The notes: generated by a model from the letters alone, not told the origin. A stretch of 64,000 bases of DNA from Flagellimonas algicola (GCF_005937185.1 NZ_VCNI01000002.1:62001-126000), one strand, 5' to 3'; shown: positions 52,776 through 62,734, numbered from the stretch's first letter. A program made the numbers and translations.

Positions 52776-55571
52776 TTATCTTCTTACCATGTTGTCCTTG
52801 CTTTTGTCAAAGACATATTCTATAACTTGCGCATGTCTTCTTTGGGACCGTACTGCGCTACCTGCTGCCGGAGCTCCATAGAATCTTCGCGAAGCCACCC
52901 TAAAGGTTTTGGCTTCCTCAAAATGCATCAACAAATGCCCCCAAGCCCCCATATTTCTCGGTTCTTCCTGAGCCCAGACGATATCATTGGCATTTTTATA
53001 TTTTTTGATAATGCTTCGCATCTCCCTGGAAGGAAGCGGGAATAATTGTTCCAGTCGGACCAAGGCCACATCCTCTCGCTGCAACTCTTCCTTTTTGTCC
53101 AGCAAATCATAGTAGAATTTCCCTGTACAGAAAACCAGGGTTTTCACCTTGGACGCAGATGCTTGTTCATCATCAATCAAAGGCTGGAAACTTCCCTTGG
53201 CCATCTCTTCCTTGGTGGATAAAACCTTAGGATGTCTCAACAAACTTTTGGGAGTAAAAACCACCAAGGGCTTTCTAAACCCAGCCTTCATTTGTCTTCG
53301 CAACAAATGGAACATATTGGCAGGGGTTGTAACGTCCGCCACATACATATTATCCTTGGCACAAAGCTGAAGATATCTTTCCATTCTGGCGGAAGAGTGT
53401 TCCGCACCCTGACCTTCATATCCATGGGGCAATAAAAGTACCAGACCATTCTGCAGTTTCCATTTGTCCTCTGCGGAAGACAGGTATTGATCTATAATAA
53501 TTTGAGCTCCATTACTGAAATCCCCGAACTGGGCTTCCCATATGGTCAAGGTTTTTGGACTAGCCATGGCGTAGCCATAATCAAACCCCATTACTGCATA
53601 TTCTGAAAGCAAGGAATTGTAAATATGGAATTTCCCATTCTGATTTTCTCCCAATTCATTGAGCAGTGTAACTTCCTCTTCATGCATTTCGGTCTTGATA
53701 ACGGCATGTCTGTGGGAAAAGGTTCCCCGTTCCACATCCTGACCGGTCATACGTACATCATACCCCTCCTCTATCAAAGATCCGTAGGCCAAAAGCTCGC
53801 CCATGGCCCAATCCAGTTGGTTGTCTTTGAAATACATTTTGTTCCGGGCTCCTACCAATCGCTCCAACTTTCGCAGGAATTTCTTCCCTTCCGGCAATGC
53901 TGTGATACTCTTGGCAATGGCATCAAGTTTTTTCTGTGGATAAGAGGTTTTAATATCCCCCAACATGGCGTCTTCGGTTACCTGTCCAAAACCTTCCCAC
54001 TCATCTTGCATGAAAGGCGTAATCACAGTCTTTTCAACCTTACGGGAATCCAATAAATCCTCCTCCAGGTTTTTCTTATATTCGGCCTCTAAACTCTTGA
54101 CATAATCCTTGTCTATGATTCCTTCCGCAATCAATTTTTCTGCGTAGATATCCCTTGGATTTTTGTGCTTGGAAATAGACTTGTACAATAAGGGCTGGGT
54201 AAACTTGGGCTCGTCCCCTTCGTTGTGTCCATACTTTCGATATCCTAGCAAATCCAAGAAAATATCGCGTTTGTAACGCATTCTATATTCCAGTGCAAAA
54301 GTTGCCGCATGCACCACTGCCTCAGCATCATCCGCATTTACATGCAATACCGGCGACAAGGTCACTTTACCTACATCGGTACAATAGGTGGATGATCGTG
54401 CATCCAAATAATTTGTGGTAAACCCAATTTGGTTGTTGACCACAATATGAATGGTGCCCCCAGTATGGTAACCATCCAAGCGGGCCATTTGTATAATTTC
54501 ATAAACCACTCCCTGCCCTGCAAAAGCAGCATCGCCATGCACTAAAATTGGAAGTACTTCAGATACATTTTCTTGGTGATGACGGTCTTGTTTTGCCCTC
54601 GCAATTCCCTCAACAATTCCATTTACGGTTTCTAGGTGGGATGGGTTTGGGGCAATATTCATATTGACCACTTTTCCAGAGTCCGTTTCCCGTCGTGAGG
54701 TCCATCCCAAGTGATATTTTACGTCCCCATCAAAGATGGTCTCTTCATAATCCTTGCCATCAAATTCGCTAAAGATATCTTTCGGTGATTTACCAAAAAT
54801 GTTGGTCAGCACATTCAATCGGCCACGGTGGGCCATTCCCATCACAAACTGCTTCACTCCTGCATCAGCCGCTTTCTCCATAATGACATCCAAAGCGGGA
54901 ATCAAAGACTCGCCACCTTCCAAGGAAAAGCGCTTTTGCCCTACATATTTGGTGTGCAAAAACCCTTCAAACGAAACGGCCTCGTTAAGCTTTCTAAGGA
55001 TATTTTTCTTTTGCTCCGGAGAAAAATTGGGATGATTGTCATTTACATTCAACCAATCCTGAATCCACTGAATCCGTTCTGGGGTTCGGATATACATATA
55101 CTCCACCCCTATGGCGTCACAATAGATCCGCTCTAGATGGGCAACAATGTTCTTAAGACTGCTTGGTCCTATCCCAATAATCTTTCCCGCATCAAAAACA
55201 GTGTCCAAATCAGCATCGGAAAGGTTAAAATTGGTGAGCTCCAGTGATGGTTCATACTTCCTTCGTTCCCTCACTGGATTGGTCTGGGTAAACAAATGCC
55301 CTCTGGAACGATAACCGTTGATCAGCTTGATCACCTGAAACTCCTTTTGCAAGGATTGTGGAAGGGCCACTGCCTCTCCGTTGGACGAAATCACCATTCC
55401 GTTTGAAGAGGTCAAATCCAATTCATCCAAGGAACTTTCCAAACCAAAATCAAAACCTTGGAAAAAAGCCCTCCAACTGGGTTCAAGACTATCTGGGCTT
55501 GTTAGATATTTATCGTATAGCTCCGCAAAAAATGAAGTGTGCGCAGCATTTAAAAAGGAATATTTATCCAT
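52776..55571 (-). CDS. odhA: 2-oxoglutarate dehydrogenase E1
   Basis: A 931-residue thiamine-diphosphate enzyme that decarboxylates 2-oxoglutarate. The N-terminal helix region (FLNAAHTSFFAELYDKYL) is followed by KRFSLEGGESLIPALD, GMAHRGRLNVLTN, VHGDAAFAGQGVVYE and VVNNQIGFTTN, the ThDP site. The C-terminal half has SHRHAV, EAQFGDFSNGAQ and LLPHGYEGQGAEHSSARMERYLQ in part. Length is standard. It is driven by a consensus promoter at 55608-55639 and followed by odhB. Confidence 0.98.
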   Translation of the reverse strand: MDKYSFLNAAHTSFFAELYDKYLTSPDSLEPSWRAFFQGFDFGLESSLDELDLTSSNGMVISSNGEAVALPQSLQKEFQVIKLINGYRSRGHLFTQTNPVRERRKYEPSLELTNFNLSDADLDTVFDAGKIIGIGPSSLKNIVAHLERIYCDAIGVEYMYIRTPERIQWIQDWLNVNDNHPNFSPEQKKNILRKLNEAVSFEGFLHTKYVGQKRFSLEGGESLIPALDVIMEKAADAGVKQFVMGMAHRGRLNVLTNIFGKSPKDIFSEFDGKDYEETIFDGDVKYHLGWTSRRETDSGKVVNMNIAPNPSHLETVNGIVEGIARAKQDRHHQENVSEVLPILVHGDAAFAGQGVVYEIIQMARLDGYHTGGTIHIVVNNQIGFTTNYLDARSSTYCTDVGKVTLSPVLHVNADDAEAVVHAATFALEYRMRYKRDIFLDLLGYRKYGHNEGDEPKFTQPLLYKSISKHKNPRDIYAEKLIAEGIIDKDYVKSLEAEYKKNLEEDLLDSRKVEKTVITPFMQDEWEGFGQVTEDAMLGDIKTSYPQKKLDAIAKSITALPEGKKFLRKLERLVGARNKMYFKDNQLDWAMGELLAYGSLIEEGYDVRMTGQDVERGTFSHRHAVIKTEMHEEEVTLLNELGENQNGKFHIYNSLLSEYAVMGFDYGYAMASPKTLTIWEAQFGDFSNGAQIIIDQYLSSAEDKWKLQNGLVLLLPHGYEGQGAEHSSARMERYLQLCAKDNMYVADVTTPANMFHLLRRQMKAGFRKPLVVFTPKSLLRHPKVLSTKEEMAKGSFQPLIDDEQASASKVKTLVFCTGKFYYDLLDKKEELQREDVALVRLEQLFPLPSREMRSIIKKYKNANDIVWAQEEPRNMGAWGHLLMHFEEAKTFRVASRRFYGAPAAGSAVRSQRRHAQVIEYVFDKSKDNMVRR

Positions 55572-55607
55572 TGATAGTTTCTAGCAAAAGCTATGCAAAA
55601 ATTTAGT

Positions 55608-55639
55608 CAAAAATACAACAAATACCATTGGTACATCAA
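55608..55639 (-). promoter_or_regulatory. Promoter of odhA-odhB
   Basis: On the minus strand TTG (55637-55639), 21 bases, then TATTTTTG (55608-55615): full consensus. The leader would be about 30 nt to the ATG at 55571. Confidence 0.65.
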
Positions 55640-55668
55640 CAAACTTGGCCTAATTTGACAAAATGCGC

Positions 55669-56025
55669 CTAGGAGTTATATTTATGTCGGAACCAGACTT
55701 TCTGCCACTCCCTTTTAAGGATCAAAAAGCAAACAACGGAAGAGGCATCCACAGCATCAAGAGTGGTTAACTTCTTGATTTCCTGCTCTGGGATATCCAC
55801 AATGTAGAGCAGGTTTAAATAGTTCTGGAATTTTTCCAAAATCAGGAAGTAGATTTTCTCATGTAGTAAGGACTTTACTTCCTTGGGACCGATTTCCTTG
55901 GGAAAATCCAAGGGAGCATTTGCCAACGCAAAATCCTTGCTAAGCTGTAGGAGCAAGCTATCATAGAGCTGCTCCTGCTGAGCAAACTCAACTATCTCAA
56001 GACTGGTATTGAAATTGGATTCCAC
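55669..56025 (-). CDS. Small protein of unknown function
   Basis: A 118-residue, mostly helical cytoplasmic protein. Visible features are an acidic N-terminus, LSKDFALANAPLDFPKEIGP, a helix with IYFLILEKFQNYLNLLYIVDIP, and a basic C-terminus KREWQKVWFRHKYNS. I do not recognise the family. It lies between the amidohydrolase and odhA genes on the same strand, 32 bp after the amidohydrolase start side. The codon pattern and length look like a real gene rather than chance. Confidence 0.65.
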   Translation of the reverse strand: MESNFNTSLEIVEFAQQEQLYDSLLLQLSKDFALANAPLDFPKEIGPKEVKSLLHEKIYFLILEKFQNYLNLLYIVDIPEQEIKKLTTLDAVDASSVVCFLILKREWQKVWFRHKYNS

Positions 56026-56057
56026 AGTGTAACTACGTCCAACTTAATGAATAGGAT

Positions 56058-57335
56058 TTATTCCGACTTATAAATTTTCCCTTCTTTCATAACAAAATTT
56101 ACAATTTCCAGGGTCTTAACATTCTTCAATGGGTTATCATCAACAGCAACAATGTCTGCGATAAAACCCTTTTTTAGTTGCCCCAGTTCATTTTTCATAC
56201 CCAGGAGCTCTGCATTGGTTATCGTGGCGGAACGCAATGCATCAATCACTGGCATCCCTGCTTCATGCATATACGTAAATTCTTTTCCATTATCACCATG
56301 AGGCGATACGCCAGCATCAGTGCCAAAAGCAATAGGCACTCCTTTTTCATAGGCTTTCTTAAAATTTTTCTCGCTAACCGGACCTATCTCTCTAGCTTTT
56401 TTAGCAACAATTGGAGGTAAAAAGCCTGGAATTTCAGCCATTTGTGCTGCAGCTTTACCTGCAGATATGGTAGGTACAAGATAGGTGTTGTGTTTTACCA
56501 TCAAATCCATAGTGGGCTCTTTCATTAACGTACCATGTTCTATTGTTTTTATGCCTGCTTTGATAGCTCTTCGCATACCTTCATCACCATGCGCATGGGC
56601 AGCTGTTAGCATGCCATAGTCTTTCGCTGTTTCAACTATAGCCTCGATTTCTTCTATAGTAAATTGCGGGTTTTGACCACTTTTGGCCACACTCAATACA
56701 CCTCCAGTAGCTGTAATTTTAATGACATCGGCCCCATCTTTGTAGCGTTGTCGAACGGCTTTTCTAGCATCTTCTGCAGAGTTTACCACCCCTTCTTTTG
56801 GACCAGGATCACCCATTAAGGAAATTTTCATTCCATTGGTGGGATCAGCATGTCCTCCGGTAGTTCCAATGGCTTTGCCCGCAGTAAAAATTCTTGGCCC
56901 TACCACTAAACCTTTTGCTATAGCCTTACGAAGTGCAATATTTACTCCTGAGCCTCCTAAATCCCTCACAGTAGTAAAGCCGGCCAACAAAGTTCGTTTT
57001 GCATACACTGTTGACTGAAATGCCACATCAGCATCATTTTTAGTGAAACGATCCAAGTAACGGCTAGGACTTGATTCTCCTTCGATATGAACGTGCATAT
57101 CTATAAATCCAGGAAGAACGGTCTTATCTTTTAAATCGACAACTTTATCTTCCGCGCCACCAACCTGATACCCATTTTGAATGGACTTAATGGATTTTCC
57201 TGAAACCACGATGGTTTTCTCCGAAAGGGTTTTACCCGATTGGACATCCACGATTTTACCACAATGGAGATAGGTGTCCTGGGCCATTAGGATGGAACCT
57301 ATAAGCAATGCTGGAAGTAAAAGAAAGTTTTTCAT
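56058..57335 (-). CDS. Exported amidohydrolase (imidazolonepropionase/prolidase-like)
   Basis: A 425-residue metal-dependent amidohydrolase with a signal peptide (MKNFLLLPALLIGSILMAQ). Metal and catalytic residues are visible: FIDMHVH (HxH), VIKITATGG (bridging Lys), TAAHAHG, TIEHGT and FGTDAGV. This is the subfamily that includes Xaa-Pro dipeptidases and other imidopeptidases or carboxypeptidases; periplasmic location suggests peptide or N-acyl amino acid hydrolysis. Substrate not determined. It stands between galE (with a shared terminator between) and a small unknown gene. Confidence 0.88.
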   Translation of the reverse strand: MKNFLLLPALLIGSILMAQDTYLHCGKIVDVQSGKTLSEKTIVVSGKSIKSIQNGYQVGGAEDKVVDLKDKTVLPGFIDMHVHIEGESSPSRYLDRFTKNDADVAFQSTVYAKRTLLAGFTTVRDLGGSGVNIALRKAIAKGLVVGPRIFTAGKAIGTTGGHADPTNGMKISLMGDPGPKEGVVNSAEDARKAVRQRYKDGADVIKITATGGVLSVAKSGQNPQFTIEEIEAIVETAKDYGMLTAAHAHGDEGMRRAIKAGIKTIEHGTLMKEPTMDLMVKHNTYLVPTISAGKAAAQMAEIPGFLPPIVAKKAREIGPVSEKNFKKAYEKGVPIAFGTDAGVSPHGDNGKEFTYMHEAGMPVIDALRSATITNAELLGMKNELGQLKKGFIADIVAVDDNPLKNVKTLEIVNFVMKEGKIYKSE

Positions 57336-57414
57336 ATTTGAGTTAGCTAAAAGATTATCGTTTAAATGTAAGCATTGATTCCGTTAAAGCCATAAAACCC
57401 CTTCCGGATGTATC

Positions 57415-57445
57415 AAAAAAAGCCCGTCAAATGACGGGCTTTTTG
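57415..57445. terminator. Terminator of galE
   Basis: Stem AGCCCGTCA (57421-57429) / TGACGGGCT (57432-57440) with A run on the left and T run on the right, so it works in both directions. It lies 24 bp past the galE stop codon. Confidence 0.85.
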
Positions 57446-57464
57446 ATTTTCTTTGTTGCAGGTA

Positions 57465-58481
57465 TTAACCTCTTACCTTGCGCTCCCAATCCCAGGCCGA
57501 CTTCATGGAATCATCCAACGTAGATCCCGCTTTCCAACCCAGCACTTTATTTGCATTAGTGGTATCGGCATAGGCTTTGATTACATCTCCAGGTCTTCTA
57601 TCCACTATCTTGTAGTTCAATTTTTCGCCAGAAACACGCTCAAAACTGTGAATAACCTCTAAGACAGAACTACCCGTTCCTGTTCCAAGATTAAACACCT
57701 CGTAATTGCCTTCATTTTTTTGATTCAACAATCGCTGTAGCGCCACAACGTGTGCTTTTGCCACATCCACAACATGAATGTAATCCCGGATACAGGTTCC
57801 GTCATTGGTAGGATAATCATCCCCAAAAACAGAAAGTTGTTCCCTTAGCCCTACCGCAGTCTGTGTAATAAACGGCACCAAATTTTGCGGTATTCCTAGG
57901 GGCAACTCCCCTATTTCCACAGACGGGTGAGCTCCAATTGGATTAAAATAGCGTAATGCAATGGCCGCCAATTGCGGGCTAATTTTACAGGTATCCCTAA
58001 TTATCTCCTCACCAATTTGTTTGGTATTTCCATACGGAGATTCCGCGGGTTTTACCGGGGCGTCTTCTGTTATGGGCAATTCGTCTGCCTGTCCATAAAC
58101 CGTACAGGAAGAACTAAATATGAAATTGGCTTTATCCATTTTTGTGAGTTCTTGTAGCATGTACACCAAAACCCCGAGGTTGTTTTCATAGTACAGGAGT
58201 GGTTTATCCACACTCTCTCCCACTGCTTTTGATGCAGCAAAATGAATAACCCCCTCCAAATCCGCATGCCTCTTAAAGAAATCCTGAACATCAGATTTAT
58301 CCCGAAGGTCAAATTTTTCAAAAATGGGTCGGATTCCGGTAATGGCTTCTATACCATCTAGAACATCTTCGGATGAATTGGATAAATTGTCTATGATGAC
58401 CACCTCAAAACCTTCATTTTGAAGTTCAACAACGGTATGGGACCCAATAAACCCAAGTCCCCCAGTCACAAGTATTTTCAT
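57465..58481 (-). CDS. galE: UDP-glucose 4-epimerase
   Basis: A 338-residue short-chain dehydrogenase fold enzyme that interconverts UDP-glucose and UDP-galactose. The NAD site is VTGGLGFIGSHTVVEL. The catalytic set is in FSSSCTVYG and SPYGNTKQIGEE (Tyr and Lys of YxxxK). NPIGAHPSVEIGE and RDYIHVVDVAKAH are typical of GalE. It follows the DegT aminotransferase gene by 139 bp; both and waaA supply or use nucleotide sugars, so this is a small envelope-sugar neighbourhood. Confidence 0.97.
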   Translation of the reverse strand: MKILVTGGLGFIGSHTVVELQNEGFEVVIIDNLSNSSEDVLDGIEAITGIRPIFEKFDLRDKSDVQDFFKRHADLEGVIHFAASKAVGESVDKPLLYYENNLGVLVYMLQELTKMDKANFIFSSSCTVYGQADELPITEDAPVKPAESPYGNTKQIGEEIIRDTCKISPQLAAIALRYFNPIGAHPSVEIGELPLGIPQNLVPFITQTAVGLREQLSVFGDDYPTNDGTCIRDYIHVVDVAKAHVVALQRLLNQKNEGNYEVFNLGTGTGSSVLEVIHSFERVSGEKLNYKIVDRRPGDVIKAYADTTNANKVLGWKAGSTLDDSMKSAWDWERKVRG

Positions 58482-58620
58482 CTGTTTAAAATTTTTTGAT
58501 ATCTGAATGCCAGCTTAACGTCTGGAAGGTTCAAAAAATTTGAATTCATTCAGGAACTCCTATAAATTTTAATCATTTACCTAGATGAAGTTGAAATGAT
58601 GAAAATTTATGCTCGTTTTA

Positions 58621-59778
58621 TTATTGGTTATTTACAAAGTCTATGACCAAGTTGGTGATAAAAGCAATTTGTTCATCATCCAATTCTGTGTGCATTGGAA
58701 GGGAAACGACTTCTTTTATCAATTGATTGGTGACCGGAAAATCCGCCTCATCATAACGATTATTAGCATAGGCTTTCTGCAGATGGAGCGGAACTGGATA
58801 GTACACCCCACATGGAACGCCGTTATCGTTCAAATGTTGCACTAAATTGTCTCTTTTTTCGTTCAAAATACGAAGCGTATACTGATGAAAAACATGACAA
58901 TCACAATCATCACAGATACCTTCACAATTCCGTACCATTTTTGGGATTACAATGTTTGGCTGTCCTTGAAAGGCCTTGTTATACTTTTGGGCAGCCTCCC
59001 TTCTTTTTTTGTTGTAGTCGTCCAATTTTGGAAGTTTGGCTTTTAGGACCGCCGCCTGTATGGAATCCAAACGGGAGTTCACTCCTACAACATCATGGTA
59101 ATATCTTCTGTACATTCCATGGTTGACCATACCCCGTATAGTATGTGCCAAGTCATCATCATTGGTGAAAATGGCTCCGCCATCGCCATAGCAGCCTAAG
59201 TTTTTGGATGGAAAAAAGGAGGTAGAGGCCACATGCCCCATGGTTCCTGCCTTTTTCTTGGTTCCGTCAGCAAAGGAATAACTGGCTCCGATAGCTTGTG
59301 CATTGTCCTCAATCACAAAAAGATTGTGCTTTTCTGCCAAAGCCATAATGGCGTCCATATTGGCACATTGTCCAAAAAGGTGTACGGGTACAATAGCCTT
59401 GGTTTTGGGAGTAATGGCTTTTTCGATGGCTTCGGGATCAATGTTGAAAGTATCAGGTTCTACATCAACAAGGACGGGGGTTAAATTGAGCAGGGCTATA
59501 ACCTCTACAGTGGCCGCAAATGTAAAATCGGCGGTGATAACCTCATCCCCAGGCTGCAAGCCCAGACCCATCATACAAATCTGCAATGCATCGGTGCCAT
59601 TGGCACAGGGGATTACATGTTTTACCTCCAAATAATCTTCCAGTTCCTTTTGAAAGGAATGAACATAAGGACCATTGATAAATGCTGAGGATTCCAGGAC
59701 TTCGGTGAGGGAAGAATTCACCTCATTTTTTATCCCTTCGTATTGACCTTTTAGGTCAACCATCTGTATTTTCTTCAT
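58621..59778 (-). CDS. DegT/DnrJ/EryC1/StrS sugar aminotransferase
   Basis: A 385-residue PLP enzyme that aminates a keto-sugar nucleotide, used for O-antigen, capsule or glycan synthesis. ANGTDALQICMMGLGL, DVEPDTFNIDPEAI, VIEDNAQAIGASY and STSFFPSKNLGCYGDGG (PLP Lys192) are clear. Near residue 285-294 it has a Cys cluster (CEGICDDCDC) before HVFHQYTLR. The sugar is unknown; partner dehydratase genes are absent here. Divergent from waaA with 79 bp between starts. Confidence 0.92.
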   Translation of the reverse strand: MKKIQMVDLKGQYEGIKNEVNSSLTEVLESSAFINGPYVHSFQKELEDYLEVKHVIPCANGTDALQICMMGLGLQPGDEVITADFTFAATVEVIALLNLTPVLVDVEPDTFNIDPEAIEKAITPKTKAIVPVHLFGQCANMDAIMALAEKHNLFVIEDNAQAIGASYSFADGTKKKAGTMGHVASTSFFPSKNLGCYGDGGAIFTNDDDLAHTIRGMVNHGMYRRYYHDVVGVNSRLDSIQAAVLKAKLPKLDDYNKKRREAAQKYNKAFQGQPNIVIPKMVRNCEGICDDCDCHVFHQYTLRILNEKRDNLVQHLNDNGVPCGVYYPVPLHLQKAYANNRYDEADFPVTNQLIKEVVSLPMHTELDDEQIAFITNLVIDFVNNQ

Positions 59779-59857
59779 TAAGATAAATTGAATTACAAAA
59801 TTAAGAAATTAAGATGCCATAATGGCCTATTGATGAAAGAATGTAATTTAGCGGAAA

Positions 59858-61105
59858 ATGAATCTCTTGCACCTCATTTACGACCTATTGATAAGGCTGA
59901 CCTGGTGGAGCCTGCATCTTGTAGCCCTGTTTAGCACAAAAATGAAATTGTTTGTTAGGGGCCGAAAAAAAACCAAAAGCATCCTTGAATCACAAGTCAA
60001 GACCAATGACAAATGGATTTGGATGCATGTAGCTTCCTTGGGTGAGTATGAACAAGGGGTTCCTATCCTGAAACAAATCCGATTGGCGTATCCTTCGCAT
60101 AAGTTGGTACTCACTTTTTTCTCCCCTTCTGGTTATGAAGTGAAAAAGGATTCCCATCTCGCAGATCTTATCCTGTATCTACCCATGGATACACTGTCCA
60201 ACGCCAAACAATTTTTGGATAGTCTAAATCCCGAACTCGCCATTTTTATCAAATATGAGATTTGGCCCAACTACCTACGTAATTTGAAGCAAAGAAATAT
60301 TCCAACCTTATTGGTTTCTGCCATTTTCTCTAAAAGACAAATCTTTTTTAAACCTTGGGGCAGTTTTATGCGAAAAAGCCTCAATGCATTTACCCATTTT
60401 TTTGTTCAGGACGAAAATTCCAAACTACTCTTGGAATCCCTGGGCCACCAAAACGTTATGGTAAGTGGAGACACGCGTTTTGATCGCGTCTCAGAAATAC
60501 TTGCACAGTATAACCAATTGGATTTTATGGATGGCTTTAAGCAAGATCATCTTTGCTTAGTTGCGGGAAGTACCTGGCCGGAGGACGAGCAGCTATTGTC
60601 CGCGTTTATCAATGCCTCGTCGCAGCAAGTTAAATTTGTATTGGCTCCACATACCATAAAGCCAGCCCATATCGAAAAAATCAGGGAGTCCCTTAGCAAA
60701 GCGGTGATTTGCTATTCTGAAATAAAGGCAGGTGATAACCTGAGTATATATGACGTCCTCATTGTTGACACCATTGGTTTGTTGACCAAAATTTACAGCT
60801 ATGCGGATGTAGCCTATGTGGGAGGTGCCTTTGCAACCGGACTGCACAATACCTTGGAACCTGCTGTTTTTGGTATACCCGTAATTATTGGCCCAGATTA
60901 TCACGGATTCAAAGAAGCTGAGGACTTGGTTGATAAAAAAGGTATTCGGGCAGTACAGAATGGGCTGGAATTCAATTCACTTTTGGATCAACTGGTATTG
61001 GATGAAAGTTATAGAAAGCAAACTGGCGAAATCAATTCCTTATATATCAAACAAAATGTGGGTGCCACGTCCAAGGTTATGGGGTTGATTGAAACCATTC
61101 TTTAA
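59858..61105 (+). CDS. waaA: 3-deoxy-D-manno-octulosonic acid (Kdo) transferase
   Basis: A 415-residue GT30 glycosyltransferase that adds Kdo to lipid A precursors at the inner membrane. It starts with a membrane-anchoring helix, then WMHVASLGEYEQGVPIL, YEIWPNYLRNL, GDTRFDRV, AGSTWPEDE and YVGGAFATGLHNTLEPAVFG, all family signatures. The Glu of GEYEQG is the expected base. It is 32 bp upstream of the sugar porter gene; a small stem (TTTTCCTA/TAGGAAAA, 61108-61127) lies in the gap. Confidence 0.95.
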   Translation: MNLLHLIYDLLIRLTWWSLHLVALFSTKMKLFVRGRKKTKSILESQVKTNDKWIWMHVASLGEYEQGVPILKQIRLAYPSHKLVLTFFSPSGYEVKKDSHLADLILYLPMDTLSNAKQFLDSLNPELAIFIKYEIWPNYLRNLKQRNIPTLLVSAIFSKRQIFFKPWGSFMRKSLNAFTHFFVQDENSKLLLESLGHQNVMVSGDTRFDRVSEILAQYNQLDFMDGFKQDHLCLVAGSTWPEDEQLLSAFINASSQQVKFVLAPHTIKPAHIEKIRESLSKAVICYSEIKAGDNLSIYDVLIVDTIGLLTKIYSYADVAYVGGAFATGLHNTLEPAVFGIPVIIGPDYHGFKEAEDLVDKKGIRAVQNGLEFNSLLDQLVLDESYRKQTGEINSLYIKQNVGATSKVMGLIETIL

Positions 61106-61137
61106 TTTTTTCCTAGTTTTAGGAAAATCCAACCATC

Positions 61138-62487
61138 ATGAACAGCCGCATATTTAGAATATCCCTTACCGCTGCCCTAGCGGGTTTTTTATTTGGTTTT
61201 GATACCGTTGTAATTTCAGGCGCCAATCTCCCAATCAAGGAACTTTGGAATACCTCTCCAATTTTTCATGGTGTCTTTATTATGAGCATGGCTTTATGGG
61301 GCACAGTTTTAGGTTCCTTGTTAGGTGGTATTCCTTGTGACAAACTCGGAAGAAAAAAGACGTTGATCTGGATAGGCGTTCTATACTTTATTTCAGCCCT
61401 GGGTTCAGCAGTAGCGCATGACCCCTATTTATTTTCCTTTTTCAGGTTTATTGGTGGAGTTGGGGTTGGTGCTTCCTCGGTGGCTGCTCCCATTTACATT
61501 TCAGAAATATCGACTGCAGAAAACAGGGGGAAGTTGGGAGCCATGTACCAATTCAACATTGTGTTTGGTATCCTCATTGCGTTTTTCTCCAATTATTTCT
61601 TGAAGGGATTTGACGGGGCCAACGATTGGCGATGGATGCTAGGGGTGGAAGCTATACCGGCTTTGGCCTATACCCTTATGGTTCTTACCGTACCTAAAAG
61701 TCCTAGATGGCTCATGTCCAAACATCAAGATGAAAATGGTGCGCTAAAAACATTGGAATATATCACTACCAAAGAACAGGCACAAGCCAGACTGAAGCAA
61801 ATCAAGGAAGCGCTGGACAAAACGTTCTCCAAGGAAAGTCTCTTCTCTGGGAAATACAAAAAACAATTATCCCTCGCATTTCTAATTGCTTTTTTCAATC
61901 AGCTGTCCGGAATCAATTTCATCCTCTATTATGCACCCGAAATTTTAGAAAGAGCAGGATTGGCCTCCAAAGAATCCCTGTTTAGTTCCATATCCATCGG
62001 CGTCATTAATTTGGTTTTTACCCTATTGGGTATTCGACTCATCGACCAACTGGGTAGGAAAAAGCTAATGAAGATTGGATCGGTTGGCTATATCATAAGC
62101 TTGGCCATGGTAGGTTGGTGTTTTTACAGCGGTGCAAACTCAACTGTACTGTTGGCCTTCATTTTAATGTTCATTGCGTCACACGCAGTGGGGCAAGGAG
62201 CCGTAATTTGGGTATTTATCTCTGAAATATTTCCCAATAAGGTTCGAGCGTACGGCCAATCTTGGGGAACAGGAACCCATTGGGTGTTTGCAGCCTTGAT
62301 AACACTCGTTACCCCCATATTTTTGGATGCGGAAAATGGTATATTTCGGGATAATCCCTGGCCTATTTTCTTATTCTTTGCTTTTATGATGGTATTGCAG
62401 CTCCTGTGGGTCATTTTTAAGATGCCAGAAACCAAAGGCGTATCCTTGGAGGAATTGGGCAGGAAGTTGAGCGGCAAATCCAAATAA
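61138..62487 (+). CDS. MFS sugar porter
   Basis: A 449-residue transporter with 12 predicted helices of the sugar-porter family (XylE/GalP-like). It has LFGFDTVVISGA in helix 1, DKLGRKKTL between helices 2 and 3, RFIGGVGVGASSVAAPIYISE, SPRWLMSK after helix 6, QLSGINFILYYAPEI in helix 7 and PETKGVSLEEL at the end. It should import a monosaccharide with H+ or by facilitation; the sugar cannot be told. It follows waaA closely and might be cotranscribed. Confidence 0.94.
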   Translation: MNSRIFRISLTAALAGFLFGFDTVVISGANLPIKELWNTSPIFHGVFIMSMALWGTVLGSLLGGIPCDKLGRKKTLIWIGVLYFISALGSAVAHDPYLFSFFRFIGGVGVGASSVAAPIYISEISTAENRGKLGAMYQFNIVFGILIAFFSNYFLKGFDGANDWRWMLGVEAIPALAYTLMVLTVPKSPRWLMSKHQDENGALKTLEYITTKEQAQARLKQIKEALDKTFSKESLFSGKYKKQLSLAFLIAFFNQLSGINFILYYAPEILERAGLASKESLFSSISIGVINLVFTLLGIRLIDQLGRKKLMKIGSVGYIISLAMVGWCFYSGANSTVLLAFILMFIASHAVGQGAVIWVFISEIFPNKVRAYGQSWGTGTHWVFAALITLVTPIFLDAENGIFRDNPWPIFLFFAFMMVLQLLWVIFKMPETKGVSLEELGRKLSGKSK

Positions 62488-62599
62488 TACCAAGGATTGT
62501 ACATCACATGCTTAAAAGCTGACATTTAGTCGAATATAGCGCTGAGATTTGCAAAACATCTGTGAATAATTCCGTACATTGAAAGGAAATTACACTACT

Positions 62600-62731
62600 A
62601 TGACTGATGAAATCTCTTTTGGCAACAAAATGCTGGTTGGCTTTTTACGGCTTATGGTATTTGTCCTTGTAATCATTTTGGTAGCCATTCCTGTTTGCAT
62701 CCTTTTGGACTTTTTGGGGCTTTTGGGATAA
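62600..62731 (+). CDS. 43-residue single-helix membrane peptide
   Basis: An ATG frame of 43 codons gives a short polar start (MTDEISFGNKML), one long hydrophobic helix (about 13-38) and stop TAA right before a terminator hairpin. It fills most of the 295-bp gap after the sugar porter. The shape (polar N-terminus, single helix, own terminator) is that of a real small membrane protein, but no family is recognised and no promoter match is seen. Confidence 0.5.
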   Translation: MTDEISFGNKMLVGFLRLMVFVLVIILVAIPVCILLDFLGLLG

Positions 62732-62734
62732 AAA

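Noticed and set aside
61108..61127. Hairpin TTTTCCTA/TAGGAAAA between waaA and the sugar porter as a terminator
   Set aside because: The stem is AT-rich and lacks a following T run, so it is more likely incidental or a weak translational element.
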